This document shows, in pieces, positions 1-10,313 of a DNA stretch of 64,000 bases. Within the stretch, counting starts at the first letter, position 1, and each line of letters begins with the position of its first letter. Origin of the DNA: Capra hircus (lineage: Eukaryota; Chordata; Mammalia; Artiodactyla; Bovidae); assembly GCF_001704415.2 (NCBI RefSeq), contig NC_030826.1:31119324-31183323 (forward strand), written 5' to 3'. The notes beneath the pieces are model-generated. The model was not told where the DNA came from, made no database searches, and worked only from the letters and a program-made list of their open reading frames with translations. Both the position numbers and the translations under genes were made by a program.

Positions 1-1208
1 TCAGACTTCAGGGACCCCTCTGGAAATTCCTAAGCATGTACCCCAACAAAAATCTGCCGGCTTTTGTGCTCTGCTTTTCCACTCTTCTGACATTTTCTGG
101 AAAAAGTCAAGTCAGGGCTTTAGTCTTCTGCATTTGAAAGAGTGTTTCAATCCAAAAAACCCCTCCGATGGCTTTCTAGCCTGCCTGCAGGACTCTGCGA
201 GTGTGATTGTTTGAGGCCTCCTGACCGCAGGAGGCACAGGAAGCTTAAAACATCCTAGGAATGTAGGAGCTTCCGAGGAGTCAAAATCTTTAGAATAGGA
301 CTGATTAATGGTTTCATTTTTTGGGTCAATGCTTGCTGCCAAATTTTCATATCCTTTATTTTTAGATATAGTTGGTATATAGAAAAACAAGTAGTAGACC
401 TGGTATTAGCAACATTAGATCTTTGAGTTAAGTACCTTCTTTGTTATATCCCACTGCACCTTTGTTCTATAGAGTTGTAACTTTAAATGCTTTAAGGAGA
501 TGCAGATTAAAGAAAAACACTTCAGGAGAAACAAAATTAACATTCATTAAGGAAGAGAGCCAAAAAGTGTTAACAAGCCTCTTGGCCAGAAGATAATGTA
601 AATCACCTGAGACCTTTTGTATACAAAATGATATACGGAAAGAATCTGGGTTGCGAATGCTACATAATTTTGTATTACCCATTGATCTCCGTGTTTTATC
701 AAAAGTATAAAAGGCCTTCTGAACAATAAAGGATGGGGGCCAGGGGCCGGGGGCCAGTTTCTCGGACCAGTTTCTCGAACTAGTCTCTCGGCCTGGTTTC
801 TTGGGACTCTGGCTCCCCCCATGTCTCTCTCTCTCCTCTTCTCTCCCCTTTCCTCTCTCTGCTCTTTACTTTAACTTCAGGCTGAATCTCCATCTGGGGC
901 GCGGAGGCTCGCCAGGTCTACTTACTTGCCCCGGCTGTTAAGACCCGCATGAAAGGGAGCTTAAGGCGAGGCACCCTTAGATATTCAAGCGGGCGCCGGT
1001 GGCCCAACGTAGATGGTGCAAATTCCTTGTCTGGAATTTTATTGGCCTTCCGCGTAAACCAAGCTATTCAGCCCTCTTCCTCCACTTAACCTTCTTACTA
1101 CACTATAGTTTCCTAATCTAATCTTACATTAATGAACAAACAAGTCTTTCCACGCCAACGCCGTCCACCCTTCGAGTTCCCTGGATCCACCGGGGCTGGA
1201 CCCCGGCA
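1..1208 (+). mobile_element. Class II (ERVK/beta-like) LTR, 5' limit not seen
   Basis: The 3' portion is clear: a TATAAAAG box at 706-713, AATAAA at 725-730, a pyrimidine-rich stretch (about 820-870), a GC-rich U5, and a terminal CCCCGGCA ending at 1208. No lysine-tRNA-like primer site follows, so it is a 3' LTR or a solo LTR. Positions 1-440 have no other repeat signature and may be U3 or internal sequence. The U5 resembles that of the LTR ending at 61239. Small minus-strand ORFs inside it look like chance. Confidence 0.65.
706..730 (+). promoter_or_regulatory. LTR TATA box and poly(A) signal
   Basis: TATAAAAG is followed 12 bp later by AATAAA. A TATA box almost abutting the poly(A) signal is also seen in the second class II LTR (60909-60936). 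Present-day activity is unknown. Confidence 0.6.
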
Positions 1209-1254
1209 GTTGACTGGTTTGATCTCTTTAGACACATGAATACTCAATGACAGC

Positions 1255-1766
1255 TCCATATTTAGGTATATCAACAGAAATGTGTATGTAAGTGCAAGAA
1301 TATACATGAGATCACTGTTTATTATTTATTATTGCTGCCAACTGGAAACAAATCAAATGCCTATCAGCAATTGAATGGATAATAAATTATAGCTCACTCA
1401 TACTTAGTTACAGAACAGAAATGGACTCACAGACTCAGAGAACGAACTTAGGGTTGCAGGGTGGGGGGAAAGGCTGGGAGATGGGATAGTTAGAGTTTGG
1501 GATGGACATGCACACACTGCTGTATTTAAAGTGGTTAACCAACACAGAACTACTGTATGGCACAGGGAACTCTGCTGAATGTTACATGGCAGCCTGGATG
1601 GGAGGGGAGTCTGGGGGGGAGAATGGATACATGTGTGTGTATGGCTGAGTCCCTCTGCTGTGGACCGGAAACTATCACAATGTTGCTAACTGGCTATGTT
1701 TGTTGTTGTTCTGTCGCTAAGTTGTGTCCGACTTAACTGGCTATACTCCAATACAAAACAAAAAGT
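1255..1766 (+). mobile_element. L1 3' end (artiodactyl), sense, 5' truncated
   Basis: This matches the familiar artiodactyl L1 3' region: an ORF2 end like that at 58.3 kb, then 3' UTR phrases such as GGAACTCTGCTGAATGTTA and CAGCCTGGATGGGAGGGGAG, ending in an A-rich tail. It is interrupted at 1698-1733 by a tiny BovB-tail insertion. Confidence 0.8.
1698..1733 (-). mobile_element. 36-bp BovB/Bov-A 3' tail insertion with TSD
   Basis: Only the extreme 3' tail of a BovB-type element is present, antisense. Perfect 11-bp direct repeats TAACTGGCTAT (1687-1697 and 1734-1744) flank it, which marks a real target-primed insertion inside the L1. Confidence 0.75.
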
Positions 1767-1799
1767 GAACGAAAAAACGACAGTTCATTTGTACCCTGG

Positions 1800-2010
1800 A
1801 ACACTCTATAGCAGGTTTGGGCTGCTCCAGCAAAATAGCGCAGACAGACAGCTTATAAACCACAGCATATATTTCTTACATCTCTGGAAGCCAGGACATC
1901 CAGAATCAAGGCCCTGGCAGGCTCTGTCTTCGGGGACAACTACCTTCCTAGGCAGCTATGTGCTGAACCTTGTGTCTGTAAAGGTCAGAGAGTAAATATT
2001 TTAGGATTTG
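1800..2010 (-). repeat. MLT1/MaLR-like LTR relic, antisense
   Basis: A degraded match to the antisense LTR pattern of gGGCTGCT..., a cTTATAAACCACAG-like block, a TTTCTtACAtcTCTGGAaGCCAG-like block and an ATCAAGG block. The same pattern recurs at 37.7 and 47.6 kb. The exact family is not resolved. Confidence 0.5.
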
Positions 2011-2279
2011 CTGGACTTACTGCCTCTGACACAAGCACTCATCTCTGCTGTCCTAGTGTGAAAGTGGCCACAAACAACCCACAAATGCATGAGCGTAGCT
2101 GTGCCTCTAGAATTTTATTTCTGGACAGTGAAATTTGAATTTCATATAATCTTCACATTGTAAAACGCTACCCTTTAAAAGCATTTGCTTTCAACCATTA
2201 AAAATTATACAGACTCTTCTTAGCTCGTAGGCTGTACAAAAACATTTTATCTCCTTGGGAATGAAATGAAGAGAAATTA

Positions 2280-2466
2280 GGGGACTTCCCTGGTGGTCCA
2301 GTGGCTGAAACTCTACTCTCTGAATGCAGGGGGCCTGGGTTCGATTCCTGGCCAGGAAACTAGATCCCACATGTTATAACTAGAAGTTCACATGCTGCAG
2401 TCAAAAAAGATCTCGCAGGCCACAGCTAAGACCTGAATAATCCAAGTAGATAAATATTTTTTAAAA
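2280..2466 (+). mobile_element. CHR-type tRNA-Glu SINE, sense
   Basis: The tRNA-like head GGGACTTCCCTGGTGGTCCA and the B-box-like GGTTCGATTCC are visible, followed by a CHR body and an A-rich tail. Confidence 0.85.
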
Positions 2467-2790
2467 ACCACTGCTACACACTCAACAGTATAGATGATCT
2501 TCATAGACTATAGTGTCGAGTGAAGAAAGATTGAACAAAAAGAAGCAGAGACAATTTACGACTTCACTTAAAGAAAGCTCAGAACCAGGCAAAACTAACT
2601 TAGGGTGATAAAGGTCAAACCAATGGTTACCTGAAGTAGTGTAATAGGCAGGCTTCTGAGCTGCGGCTAATGTTCTGTTTTGTGATTTGAATGGTGGCTA
2701 TTCAGCCGTGTTCACTTTATAACACTCCTCAAGCTGTGCTATAAATTTGCTGTATTTTCTACAGGACAATTTAAACAATTATTAACCTAG
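2467..2790 (+). repeat. Probable old L1 3' relic, sense
   Basis: AT-rich DNA with diverged L1-like wording near the ORF2 end, such as GTGTCGAGTGAAGAAAG and ACCAATGGTTACCTGAAG. No open frame of note. Confidence 0.35.
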
Positions 2791-2799
2791 GTTGACTTG

Positions 2800-3050
2800 A
2801 GAGCACTGTGGGCTAGCTAAGCACATGTAGAAAGACTGCTGATCTAAACCTCAGTTCTGTCACTAGCTGGGTGATCGTGGGTGAGTTGTTTCACCTCTCT
2901 GTTCTTTAGTTTTTCTCAGTTGTGTAAAAGGGGATAACTGTGATTCTCACATCATAGGATTTCTGTAAGAATTCTGAGTTAACTCTTATAAAGCTGCCTA
3001 GAACAATGCTTGGCATACCCAAAGCACTCAATAAATGTTAGCTAGTATTA
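2800..3050 (+). mobile_element. MIR SINE, sense
   Basis: The MIR core is recognisable: CTAGCTGGGTGATCGTGGG, TTTCACCTCTCTG, a GGGGATAA block, and the end CACTCAATAAATGTTAGCTA. Confidence 0.9.
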
Positions 3051-3989
3051 CTGTGGCCAATGACTTTTTTTTTTGCTTTGGGTCTTATGTTCCAGCCTGT
3101 TAAGATGTTTATAAACTTTTGATTCTGCCATATATTATGTTTACTTTCAGATTCAGTCTTAGGTCAGGAGCACAAAGAAGTCTTTCTACCTCACATGTGG
3201 TCCAGCCTGACTCACCAGGAATACGAGTCTGGAGAAGAGCCTGGGAGTGCAGGCTTGTGGTCATAAATAATATAAATATCCCTTGTCTTATTTAGAACGT
3301 ACGCACTGCCCGTGAAAAGCGGCAATGTCAGTAGGTGCTAGTTGAAGACTCTGAGATCTGGGATTCCAAACAAATATACATTTCCATTTTGAACTAATCA
3401 TTTTTATAGGAAACAGAAGGGGCTTGTTGGAGGGGTGTATGAACAATATATTTTGTTTCTTGTCTGTTCTCCAGGCCTGGGTCTTTGCGTTGAAGGAGTG
3501 CCTGAGGCAAAGTCTTTTGCCCTCCAGGAACTTTATAAGGTGTAACCCCCCACTCACCCACTTTAAATCTTTTCCTGGAAAAAAAAAAAAAAGGCTGAAA
3601 ATAAAGAAAGACAGAAATAAACATATTCTAGAGACTACGATCTCGTTAGGTGCTATAAATGACCATTCTCCCATACTGGAAGGTATAATGTTCTATAGCT
3701 TTGAAACAGGGAAGCCAATAGTTTTTTTGGCTGCCTATAAACATTCACTTCCTGTTCAATCATTCAACAGATTTTCAATCATTCAACAGTTTTTATCGAG
3801 TACTTCATATCTGTGGCATAAAAGTCCAATGAAATACCGATTGAAAGAAACCTTTTTAACTCTTTTTTTGTTTAAGGTGATGCTTCTTTAAAATCGCTGA
3901 CCACGGAACGTCACAACCTCCTCCTCCTTTTTTTTTCTTTCTCCCAGTCATAACCTATTTATATCACAGAACATACTTTGGGAAATGCT
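3051..3989. other. Repeat-poor stretch, no gene seen
   Basis: Unique-looking DNA with homopolymer A and T runs. ATTCAACAG-containing 14-mers are directly repeated at about 3756-3790. The open frames covering 3288-3891 on both strands lack domain-like composition and look like chance. Confidence 0.5.
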
Positions 3990-4190
3990 GAGTTAACCAG
4001 TCCTTTATTGCTGAATCCTGAGCTTTCCCAAGTTTTGCTGCCATAAATAACACCGCGGTGAACATTCTTATACCTACAGCTTTGCACACGTGTTAGATTA
4101 TCTCTTTAGGATAAATTCCTAGGAGTGGAATTGTTGAGCTAAAAGTTCTGTTTCTTTTTACGTGTGTAAAAGACCCTGGTGTCAGTTTTA
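3990..4190 (-). mobile_element. Old L1 3' fragment, antisense
   Basis: Antisense L1 wording is clear in ACATTCTTATACCTACAG and TTCCTAGGAGTGGAATTG, the ORF2 stretch near the L1 3' end. Confidence 0.7.
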
Positions 4191-4770
4191 CAAATCTTAG
4201 GTAATCGTAGACTCATAAAACATCAGAGTGGGAAGGGATCTTGGAGAACAGCTTATCAAGCCCTCCTGCTGGGCCGGGACGACCACGGCTAGAAGCCAGG
4301 TCCATCCTCAGACGCTTCTCCAGGCGCTGTATGGGCTCTGGGGACAGCTGTGCAACAGAAGAAAGACAGATTGGAGGGAGTCAATGAGGCACTGCTGGAC
4401 TCCACTAGGAGCCTGTCTCCTTGCTAGCGGGCTTTCTTCTTCAAGCCAGAGGACCTATATGCCATGATGGACCATTTACTGAGAATAAAATGCCAGTGGA
4501 GCCAAGATCCAATTTAGCAATAACTCTTCCCATTCAAGGATAGCCAAGATTGCCAAGAAGCCCACAAAGGGTGCAGTGTGTGCATGTGTGTGTGCACGCT
4601 AGTCGTAATGAGACGCACACAGGACAGCATGTGATGTTAATTTCCCAGCAGCTCAGCCATGACCCTGCCGCTTAGGCCACCTTCAGGAAGGACTAAGCTG
4701 GCAGTTGTGTGAATTGCTTTCTAGACTTATCAGGAGAGCTGGCTGCTATGTGCTGGGCACATGGGCTTCT
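4191..4770. other. No gene seen; short TG-rich tract
   Basis: The first 70 bases resemble a common old mammalian repeat (a block like GGAAGGGATCTTGGAGA), family not resolved. A short TG/CA-rich tract lies at about 4579-4597. Nothing else stands out. Confidence 0.4.
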
Positions 4771-4772
4771 GT

Positions 4773-5540
4773 TTGTTTGTTTTCTGGCTGCGCTGGGTCT
4801 TCACTGCAGCACACGGGCTTTCTCTAGTTGCCGTGAGCAGGGCCTGCTCTCTAGTTGGTGTGTGAGGGCTTCTCGTCGCAGTGGCTTCTCTAGATTTGGA
4901 GCACCGGCTCTAGAGCACAGGCTCAGTAGCTGTGGCACATGGCCTCAGTTGCTCCGTGGCGGGCGGAATCTTCCAGGGATCAAACTCATGTCCCTGCACT
5001 GGGAGGTGGATTCTTTTTTTAAAATTTTTTATATATTTAAATTTTCTTTTTAAAAAATTTCTATGTCTATGTCTCCACTGCTGCCCTCAGGTCCCTCAGT
5101 ACCATCTTTTTAGATTTCATATATATGCATTAATATATGATATTTGTTTTTCTGAACTTACTTCACTCTGTATAATAGGCCCTAGGTTCATCTACCTCAT
5201 TAGAACTGACTGAAATTTGTTCCTTTTTATGGCTGAGTAATATCACATTGTATATATGTACCGAACCTATTTATCCTTTTATTGGTTGATGGACATCTAG
5301 GTTGCTTCCATGTCCTAGCTATTGTAAATAATGCGGCAATGAAGACTGGAGTACATGTGTCTTTTTCAATTAAGGTTTCCTCAGGATATATGCTCAGTAG
5401 TGGGATTATAGGGTCATAAGGTAGATTTATTCCCAGCTTTTTTTTTTTTTAAGATATCTCCATACTGTTCTCCATAGTGGCTGTATCAGTTTACATGCCT
5501 GGCAGGTGGATTTTTAACCACTGGACCACCAGGGAAGTCC
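4773..5540 (-). mobile_element. CHR-L SINE, antisense, split by an L1
   Basis: The long CHR form reads antisense from TGGCTGCGCTGGGTCTTC to the head complement CCACCAGGGAAGTCC. It is interrupted at 5016-5500 by an L1 insertion. Confidence 0.85.
5016..5500 (-). mobile_element. 5'-truncated L1 nested in CHR-L, antisense
   Basis: A T-rich start on the plus strand (the A tail), then the L1 3' region antisense, including GGCTGAGTAATATCACATTG and GATGGACATCTAGGTTGC. Near-identical 15-bp flanks (5001-5015 and 5501-5515, two differences) are the TSD. Confidence 0.85.
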
Positions 5541-6201
5541 CTAGGTAGTCCTTTTAACTTTACATATGAACTGATTACTAAGTCACTGATTGTTTCAAGT
5601 TCCGGGTTTAGCTCATAGATTTTTAGCCAAGGAGACCTCCTGCTGTCAGTTCCCATGATCATTTCCAGGCCTCAATTTTCCTGTCTCTAAAATAGGTGTG
5701 TCCATGGATAATACCCTTGAATAGGGAGATGGACTTGGGAGAACCTGTGTCTGGTACAAGGGGGTCTTGGGCTCCCAAGTGCCTCACAGCCCAGGCATTT
5801 CACCACCCCTCCCCCAGCTCTGTTCTTTTCTCGTCTTATGAGCTGTAAATCATCAAGGACTCAGCACTTGCCATCACAATTCACCCTGTGTGCCCCCGCT
5901 GAGATCCCACTTTTCCTCCTTAATTCTTCCTTAATTCATAGACTTTTATGTAAAGAAGTTATAAACAAACAGATGTTTCTGGATGGCATCCCATGATTTA
6001 AATCAAAATTCAGGCAGCAGCAGTATCACGTGAGTAAAGATAATTCTCCCCATGCGGTGAGAGGTGGATTCAGAAGAGATGAAGTTTTGTATGTGATGAG
6101 CCGTCCTCTGCCTCCCCAAGTTATTTAAAAGCAACATGAAGGAAGAGCCAGGGCATATTCAGGGTATGAAGGAGGTTTTGCAAAACCAAAAACAAACAAA
6201 C
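5541..6201. other. Repeat-poor stretch, no gene seen
   Basis: No recognisable repeat family, RNA gene or convincing coding frame. Confidence 0.5.
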
Positions 6202-6400
6202 AGGGACTTTCCTGGTGGTCCAGTGGTTAAGATTTTGCCTTCCAATACGGGGGTACAGGTTCAATCCCTGATCAGGGAGCTAGGATCCCATATCCCTCAA
6301 GGCCAAAAAAACCCAAAACATAAAATAGAAGCAATATTGTAACAAATTCAATAAAAACTTTAAAAATGGTCAACATCAAAAAAAAGAAAAAAACTTAAGA
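6202..6400 (+). mobile_element. CHR-type SINE with a distinctive long tail, sense
   Basis: CHR head (AGGGACTTTCCTGGTGGTCC) and body, then a non-poly(A) tail containing ATAGAAGCAATATTGTAACA. The copy at 32889-33065 has the same tail, which marks one CHR subfamily. Confidence 0.85.
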
Positions 6401-6467
6401 AAAAACCCCATAAAACCCAAGGTAATCAAACATCAAAAGATTAATGTTGATAAAAGAAATCAACCCC

Positions 6468-6749
6468 CAAAGAAATCAACCCTGATTATACATTTGGAAG
6501 GGCTGACACTGAAGCTGAAACTCCAATACTTTGGCCATCTGATGTGAAAAGATGACTCATTTGAAAAGACCCTGATGCTGGGAAAGATTGAGGGCAGGAG
6601 AAGTGGACAAGAAGGTTGGTTGGCATCACTGACTCAGTGGACATGATTTTAAGCAAACTCTGGGAGATAGCAAAGGACGGGGAAGCCTGGCATGCTGCAG
6701 TCCATGGGGTCACAAAGAGTCAGACACTTAGTAACTGAATAACAACAAC
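6468..6749 (+). mobile_element. BovB 3' end, sense
   Basis: The C-terminal coding tail and short 3' UTR of BovB. TGA replaces the Arg codon at 6545-6547, and the element ends in ACTGAATAACAACAA. Confidence 0.85.
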
Positions 6750-6850
6750 TCAATCTCCTATCTTCCAACTAAAATCACCTTTTCTCAGCCTGTCGAAGAC
6801 TCTATCCCAAATTGCCTTAAAAACACATTTGGTTTTCTTTTTTCTCTTCT

Positions 6851-7017
6851 TTTAAAATTTTTATTTAAATTTATTTGGGTGTGTTGGGTCTTATTGTGAT
6901 ACAAGGGTTTAGTTGCCCTATGGAATACAGGATCTGAGTTCCCAGACCAGGGATTGAGTCTGAGTCCTTTGCATTGGAAGGCAGATTCTTAACCACTGGA
7001 TCACCAGATAAGTCCCT
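6851..7017 (-). mobile_element. CHR-type SINE, antisense
   Basis: T-rich start, then the antisense CHR body (GACCAGGGATTGAGTC) and the head complement ending in AAGTCCCT. Confidence 0.75.
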
Positions 7018-7046
7018 GTTGTTTTTGTTTTCTGATCTGCTAAATG

Positions 7047-7379
7047 GCTGAGAGTCCCTTGGACAGAAAGGAGATCAAACCGGTCAATCCTATAGGAAAT
7101 CAACCCTGAATATTCACTGGAAAGGCTGATGCTGAAGCTCCAACACGTTGGCCACCTGATGTGAAGAGCTGACTCACTGGAAAAGACCCTGATTCTGGGA
7201 AAGGTTGAAGGCAAAAGGAGAAGGGGGCAGCAGAGGAAGAGATGGTTGGATGGCATCACTGACTCAATGGATGTGAATTTGAGCAAACTCAGAGACAGAG
7301 TGAACGACAGAAAAGCCTGGTGTGCTGCAGTCCATGGGGTCTCAAAGGGCTGGAGTTAGCAACTGAACAACAGCAACAA
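7047..7379 (+). mobile_element. BovB 3' end, sense
   Basis: Begins at the conserved GAGAGTCCCTTGGAC stretch and runs to the ACTGAACAACAGCAACAA tail. TGA lies at 7162-7164 in place of the Arg codon. No clear TSD. Confidence 0.85.
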
Positions 7380-8095
7380 AGAAAATGCGTGTCACTTCTT
7401 TTATGCAAATCCACTCCAGGAAATCCTAGGTCTCGGCATTCTGCTCTGAAAATTAGAGGGAAATAAACGGCCTGTACCCCAGCCTGCTATGATCATCAAC
7501 AGAACTGCAGAGTTGGAGACCAAGAGGGAGCAAGACTCCACCCACTTCCTCCTGCTCCAGCCAGGGGACCCCTGGTCTTGAGGGAGCCTTGCTCTCTGGC
7601 CCATTCCCTCGAAGAAACGGTCGTTCCTGGAAATCCACTCCAAGCCTCCCCCAGCCTTCCAACAATGTGTGTTTATGGCTGCAGCGCCGCAGCTGGGAAC
7701 CATAAGGCATGAATGAACGTGTGTCCATACTTTGGAGCCGATTTTCGTCAGAAATGTACTAAACACTTCATAAATTAAGTCCTTGGTTGTCAAGCTCTTC
7801 TGATATTAAGTTAGTCATTGCTCGCCATTCCCTGAACAAAACCCAGGGGATGGCCGCACCAGATGGTGCCAGAGGTTTTCCTTTTTTTCTTTTTGTTAAT
7901 GGAAAATGTGTGGGGAGGAATAAGTTACCTTGTCCCCTGCTGCACAATCACAGATGTGAGTGATGGACATTCCGGCTGGTTTTCCCAGCGCTGCAGCCTT
8001 TCTGTCCTCCCCCCAGCATGGACCAAGTGCAGACAGGCTTTTGGTGGAGGGTGAGGAGTTGGCTGAGACCTTAGATACCTAGATTTCCCCCAGGT
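7380..8095. other. Repeat-poor stretch, no gene seen
   Basis: Unique-looking, moderately GC-rich DNA. Minus-strand frames of 130 and 91 codons overlap at 7401-7793 but show no recognisable domain, so I do not call them genes. Confidence 0.45.
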
Positions 8096-8099
8096 TTTG

Positions 8100-8285
8100 T
8101 GAGTGCCAGGCACTGATGTCAACACTTTATGCATTTAGAGGAATCAGTCCTCCAGGATGATCTCATGATGAGACAGTGTTATTACCCCCCACTTGACTGC
8201 TTAAGAAGCTGAAGTACATGAGTGAATAACTCGTCCAAGGACACATAGCTGTGCACAGCTGAGATGAGGTTCACGAACATGCCTT
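8100..8285 (-). mobile_element. MIR SINE, antisense
   Basis: The antisense MIR core is visible: GTGCCAGGCACTGATG, a TGTTATTACCCCCCAC block, and TCCAAGGACACATAGCTG. Confidence 0.75.
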
Positions 8286-8490
8286 GCCCTTAGCCACCTG
8301 CTGCACGGCTGCTGCTCCATGGGTGTCAGATCCGAGTCAGAGCCACTCTGCTGGCAGAATGGGCGGAAGCATGAACGTCAGCCCTCCTGTGTGTGTGTGC
8401 ACTCAGTTGTGTCTGACTCTTTGGAACCCCATCGATTGTGCAGCCTTCCAGGCTCCTCTGTCCAGGGGACTTCTCAGGCAAGAATACTGG

Positions 8491-8910
8491 AAAGCGAAAG
8501 CGAAAGCGTTTGTTGCTCAGTTGTTCTGACTCTGTGTTGTTTTTTTTTTTTTTTAAACAGTATCTTATTGTCTTTATTTATTTTTTTAATTTTGATTTTT
8601 TTTCTTTTACTTTATTTTACTTTACAATACTGTGTTGGTTTTGCCATACATTGACACGAATCCACCATGGGTGCATACATGCTCCCAATCCTGAATCCCC
8701 CTCCCACCTCCCACCCCATATCATCACTCTGGATCATTGAAACCCCATGGACTGTAGCCTGCCTGGTTCCTCTGTCCATGGGATTCTTCCAGCAAGAACA
8801 CTGGAGTGAGTTGCCATTCCCTTCTCCTGGGATCTTCCCAACTCAGGGGTTGAACCTGGATCTCCTGCATTGCAGGCAGATTCTTTACCATCTGAGCCAC
8901 CAGGGAAGCC
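8491..8910 (-). mobile_element. Inner Bov-tA SINE, antisense, itself split by L1
   Basis: Its TSD CAAGAATACTGG (8479-8490 and 8911-8922) lies inside the outer SINE. It starts with a GAAAGC-repeat tail and ends with the head complement CCACCAGGGAAGCCC. Confidence 0.85.
8541..8735 (-). mobile_element. L1 3' end fragment nested in the inner SINE, antisense
   Basis: A poly(T) run followed by the artiodactyl L1 3' UTR antisense (TACTGTGTTGGTTTTGCCAT, CCCTCCCACCTCCCACCCC). Flanks share only a short imperfect ACTCTG. Confidence 0.7.
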
Positions 8911-9084
8911 CAAGAATACTGGAGTGGGTGCCATTCCCTTCTCCAGGGCATCTTCCCAACTCAGGGGATCGAATGTGGGTCTCCTGCAGTTCCTCCACTG
9001 GCAGGCAGCTTCTTTACCACTGAGCCACCTGGGAAACCCTCAGCCCTGCAAGCCTGTCTTTGTTTCCTTATGCAGTAAAGATGT

Positions 9085-9449
9085 TCTTAGGATCTACTGC
9101 CCTAGAGGGTCTTAGGAAATTTTCCTTTTTAATATTTTATTTGGGCTTCGCTGATAACTCAGTTGGTAAAGAATCATCCTGCAATGCAGGAGACCCTGGT
9201 TCAATTCCTGGGTCTGAAAGATCCCCTGGAGAAGGGATAGGTTACCCACTCCAGTATTTTTGGGCTTCCCTTGTGGCTCAGCTGGTAAAGAATCCATCTG
9301 CAATGCAGGAGACCTGGGTTCAATCCCTGGGTGGGCCTAGGGATCGACTTAGATCTACTTAGTAGTTCTGCTAGGGGTCTATTTAGTAAATCTTAGGAGC
9401 TACTGCCCTAGAGGTTCTTAGGAAATTTTCTTTTTTAATATTTTATTTA
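9085..9449 (+). repeat. 58-bp direct repeat flanking a Bov-tA dimer
   Basis: Copies at 9085-9142 and 9392-9449 differ at about three positions. They enclose the Bov-tA dimer plus about 56 bp of other sequence. This is far longer than a normal TSD. Confidence 0.8.
9143..9335 (+). mobile_element. Bov-tA SINE with two tRNA-like heads, sense
   Basis: One head and partial body (9143-9261) is followed directly by a second head, GGGCTTCCCTTGTGGCTCAG, ending near 9335. It is a dimer truncated in the second unit. Confidence 0.8.
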
Positions 9450-9636
9450 TTTGGCTTTGTTAGGTTTTAGTTGCACATGCAGGATCTTTCATTGCAGCTC
9501 ACAGACTCTAATTGTAGCAAACAGACTCAGTAGTTGCTCTGCAGTATGTGGGAACTTAGTTCCCTGACCAGGAATTGAACCTGTGTCCCCTGCATTCGAA
9601 GGCGGATTCTTAACCACTAGATCATCAGGGAAGTCC
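9450..9636 (-). mobile_element. CHR-type SINE, antisense
   Basis: T-rich start, body with GACCAGGAATTGAACC, and the head complement ATCATCAGGGAAGTCC. Confidence 0.85.
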
Positions 9637-10116
9637 TTAAATTGATTTACTTTAAAAATCAGTCCTCCTTTGAGAGAATTTGCAATTCTAGCATTCCCTG
9701 ATAGAGGAGTGAGGCAAAATTTGGGGGTCTTAAAGAAATTTTAAAAATCAATTTTCTTAAAGACACTTTTACTACATTTAATATTTTTTACAAGTTTTTT
9801 TTTTTTTTCAAGAAAAAGAGATGTTCATTATTTCCCCCCTTGGGGAATAATATCAGTTGCCTGAACTCTGCCTGTGGGGTAGGGATGCTGATGGTAACAG
9901 ACACTCCACACACAGACCTTCCCAAGACCCTCTGGGGCATCACATTTTACCCCACCTTTCCCTACTCGGGAGTCTCCGTCTGCTCAGAACCGCTCACTTC
10001 GGGCTCCAGGCTGCCACTTTCAGCTACGTTGTTGGTCTGCTTCACCTGTCAGTACTCTCATATCCCTTCTATAATATACATCTTCGGAAATCTGCGGGCA
10101 CTGATAGTTTTCCCCT
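9637..10116. other. No gene seen
   Basis: T-rich DNA with a poly(T) run near 9796, then unique-looking sequence. The overlapping 90- and 101-codon plus-strand frames have no domain. Confidence 0.4.
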
Positions 10117-10130
10117 CCTGTTACTTTAAT

Positions 10131-10300
10131 TGGCTCCCCTGGTAGCTCAGACGGTAAGGAATCCACCTGCAAGGCAGGAGACCTTGGTTTGATTCCTGGG
10201 TTGGGAAGATCCACTGGAGAAGGAATAGGCTACCCACTCCAGTATTTGTGGGCTTCGCTGGGGGCTCAGGCGGCAAAGAATCTGCTTGCAATATGGGAGA
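10131..10300 (+). mobile_element. Bov-tA SINE, sense, with TSD
   Basis: Two partial heads in tandem. The 13-bp TSD CCTGTTACTTTAA (10117-10129 and 10301-10313) is perfect. Confidence 0.9.
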
Positions 10301-10313
10301 CCTGTTACTTTAA

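Larger units (their letters stand above)
8386..9039 (-). mobile_element. Outer Bov-tA SINE, antisense, split by an inner Bov-tA
   Basis: The two halves (8386-8490 and 8923-9039) join at CAAGAATACTGG. TCAGCCCT flanks the whole at 8378-8385 and 9040-9047 as TSD. A short GT tract lies at its tail end. Confidence 0.8.

Noticed and set aside
1..440. A superantigen-like or other ORF in the first LTR's U3
   Set aside because: Only short minus-strand frames exist; none is on the LTR's own strand.
3288..3891. Opposing ORFs of 128 and 155 codons
   Set aside because: They overlap on opposite strands, include a poly(A/T) run and show no domain.
7401..7793. 130-codon minus-strand ORF
   Set aside because: Two different minus frames are open here, which is expected in GC-richer DNA. 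No family is recognised.
9143..9220. tRNA-like heads as real tRNA genes
   Set aside because: Heads such as this are the tRNA-Glu-derived 5' ends of Bov-tA and CHR SINEs. They lack an intact cloverleaf and are followed by SINE bodies.
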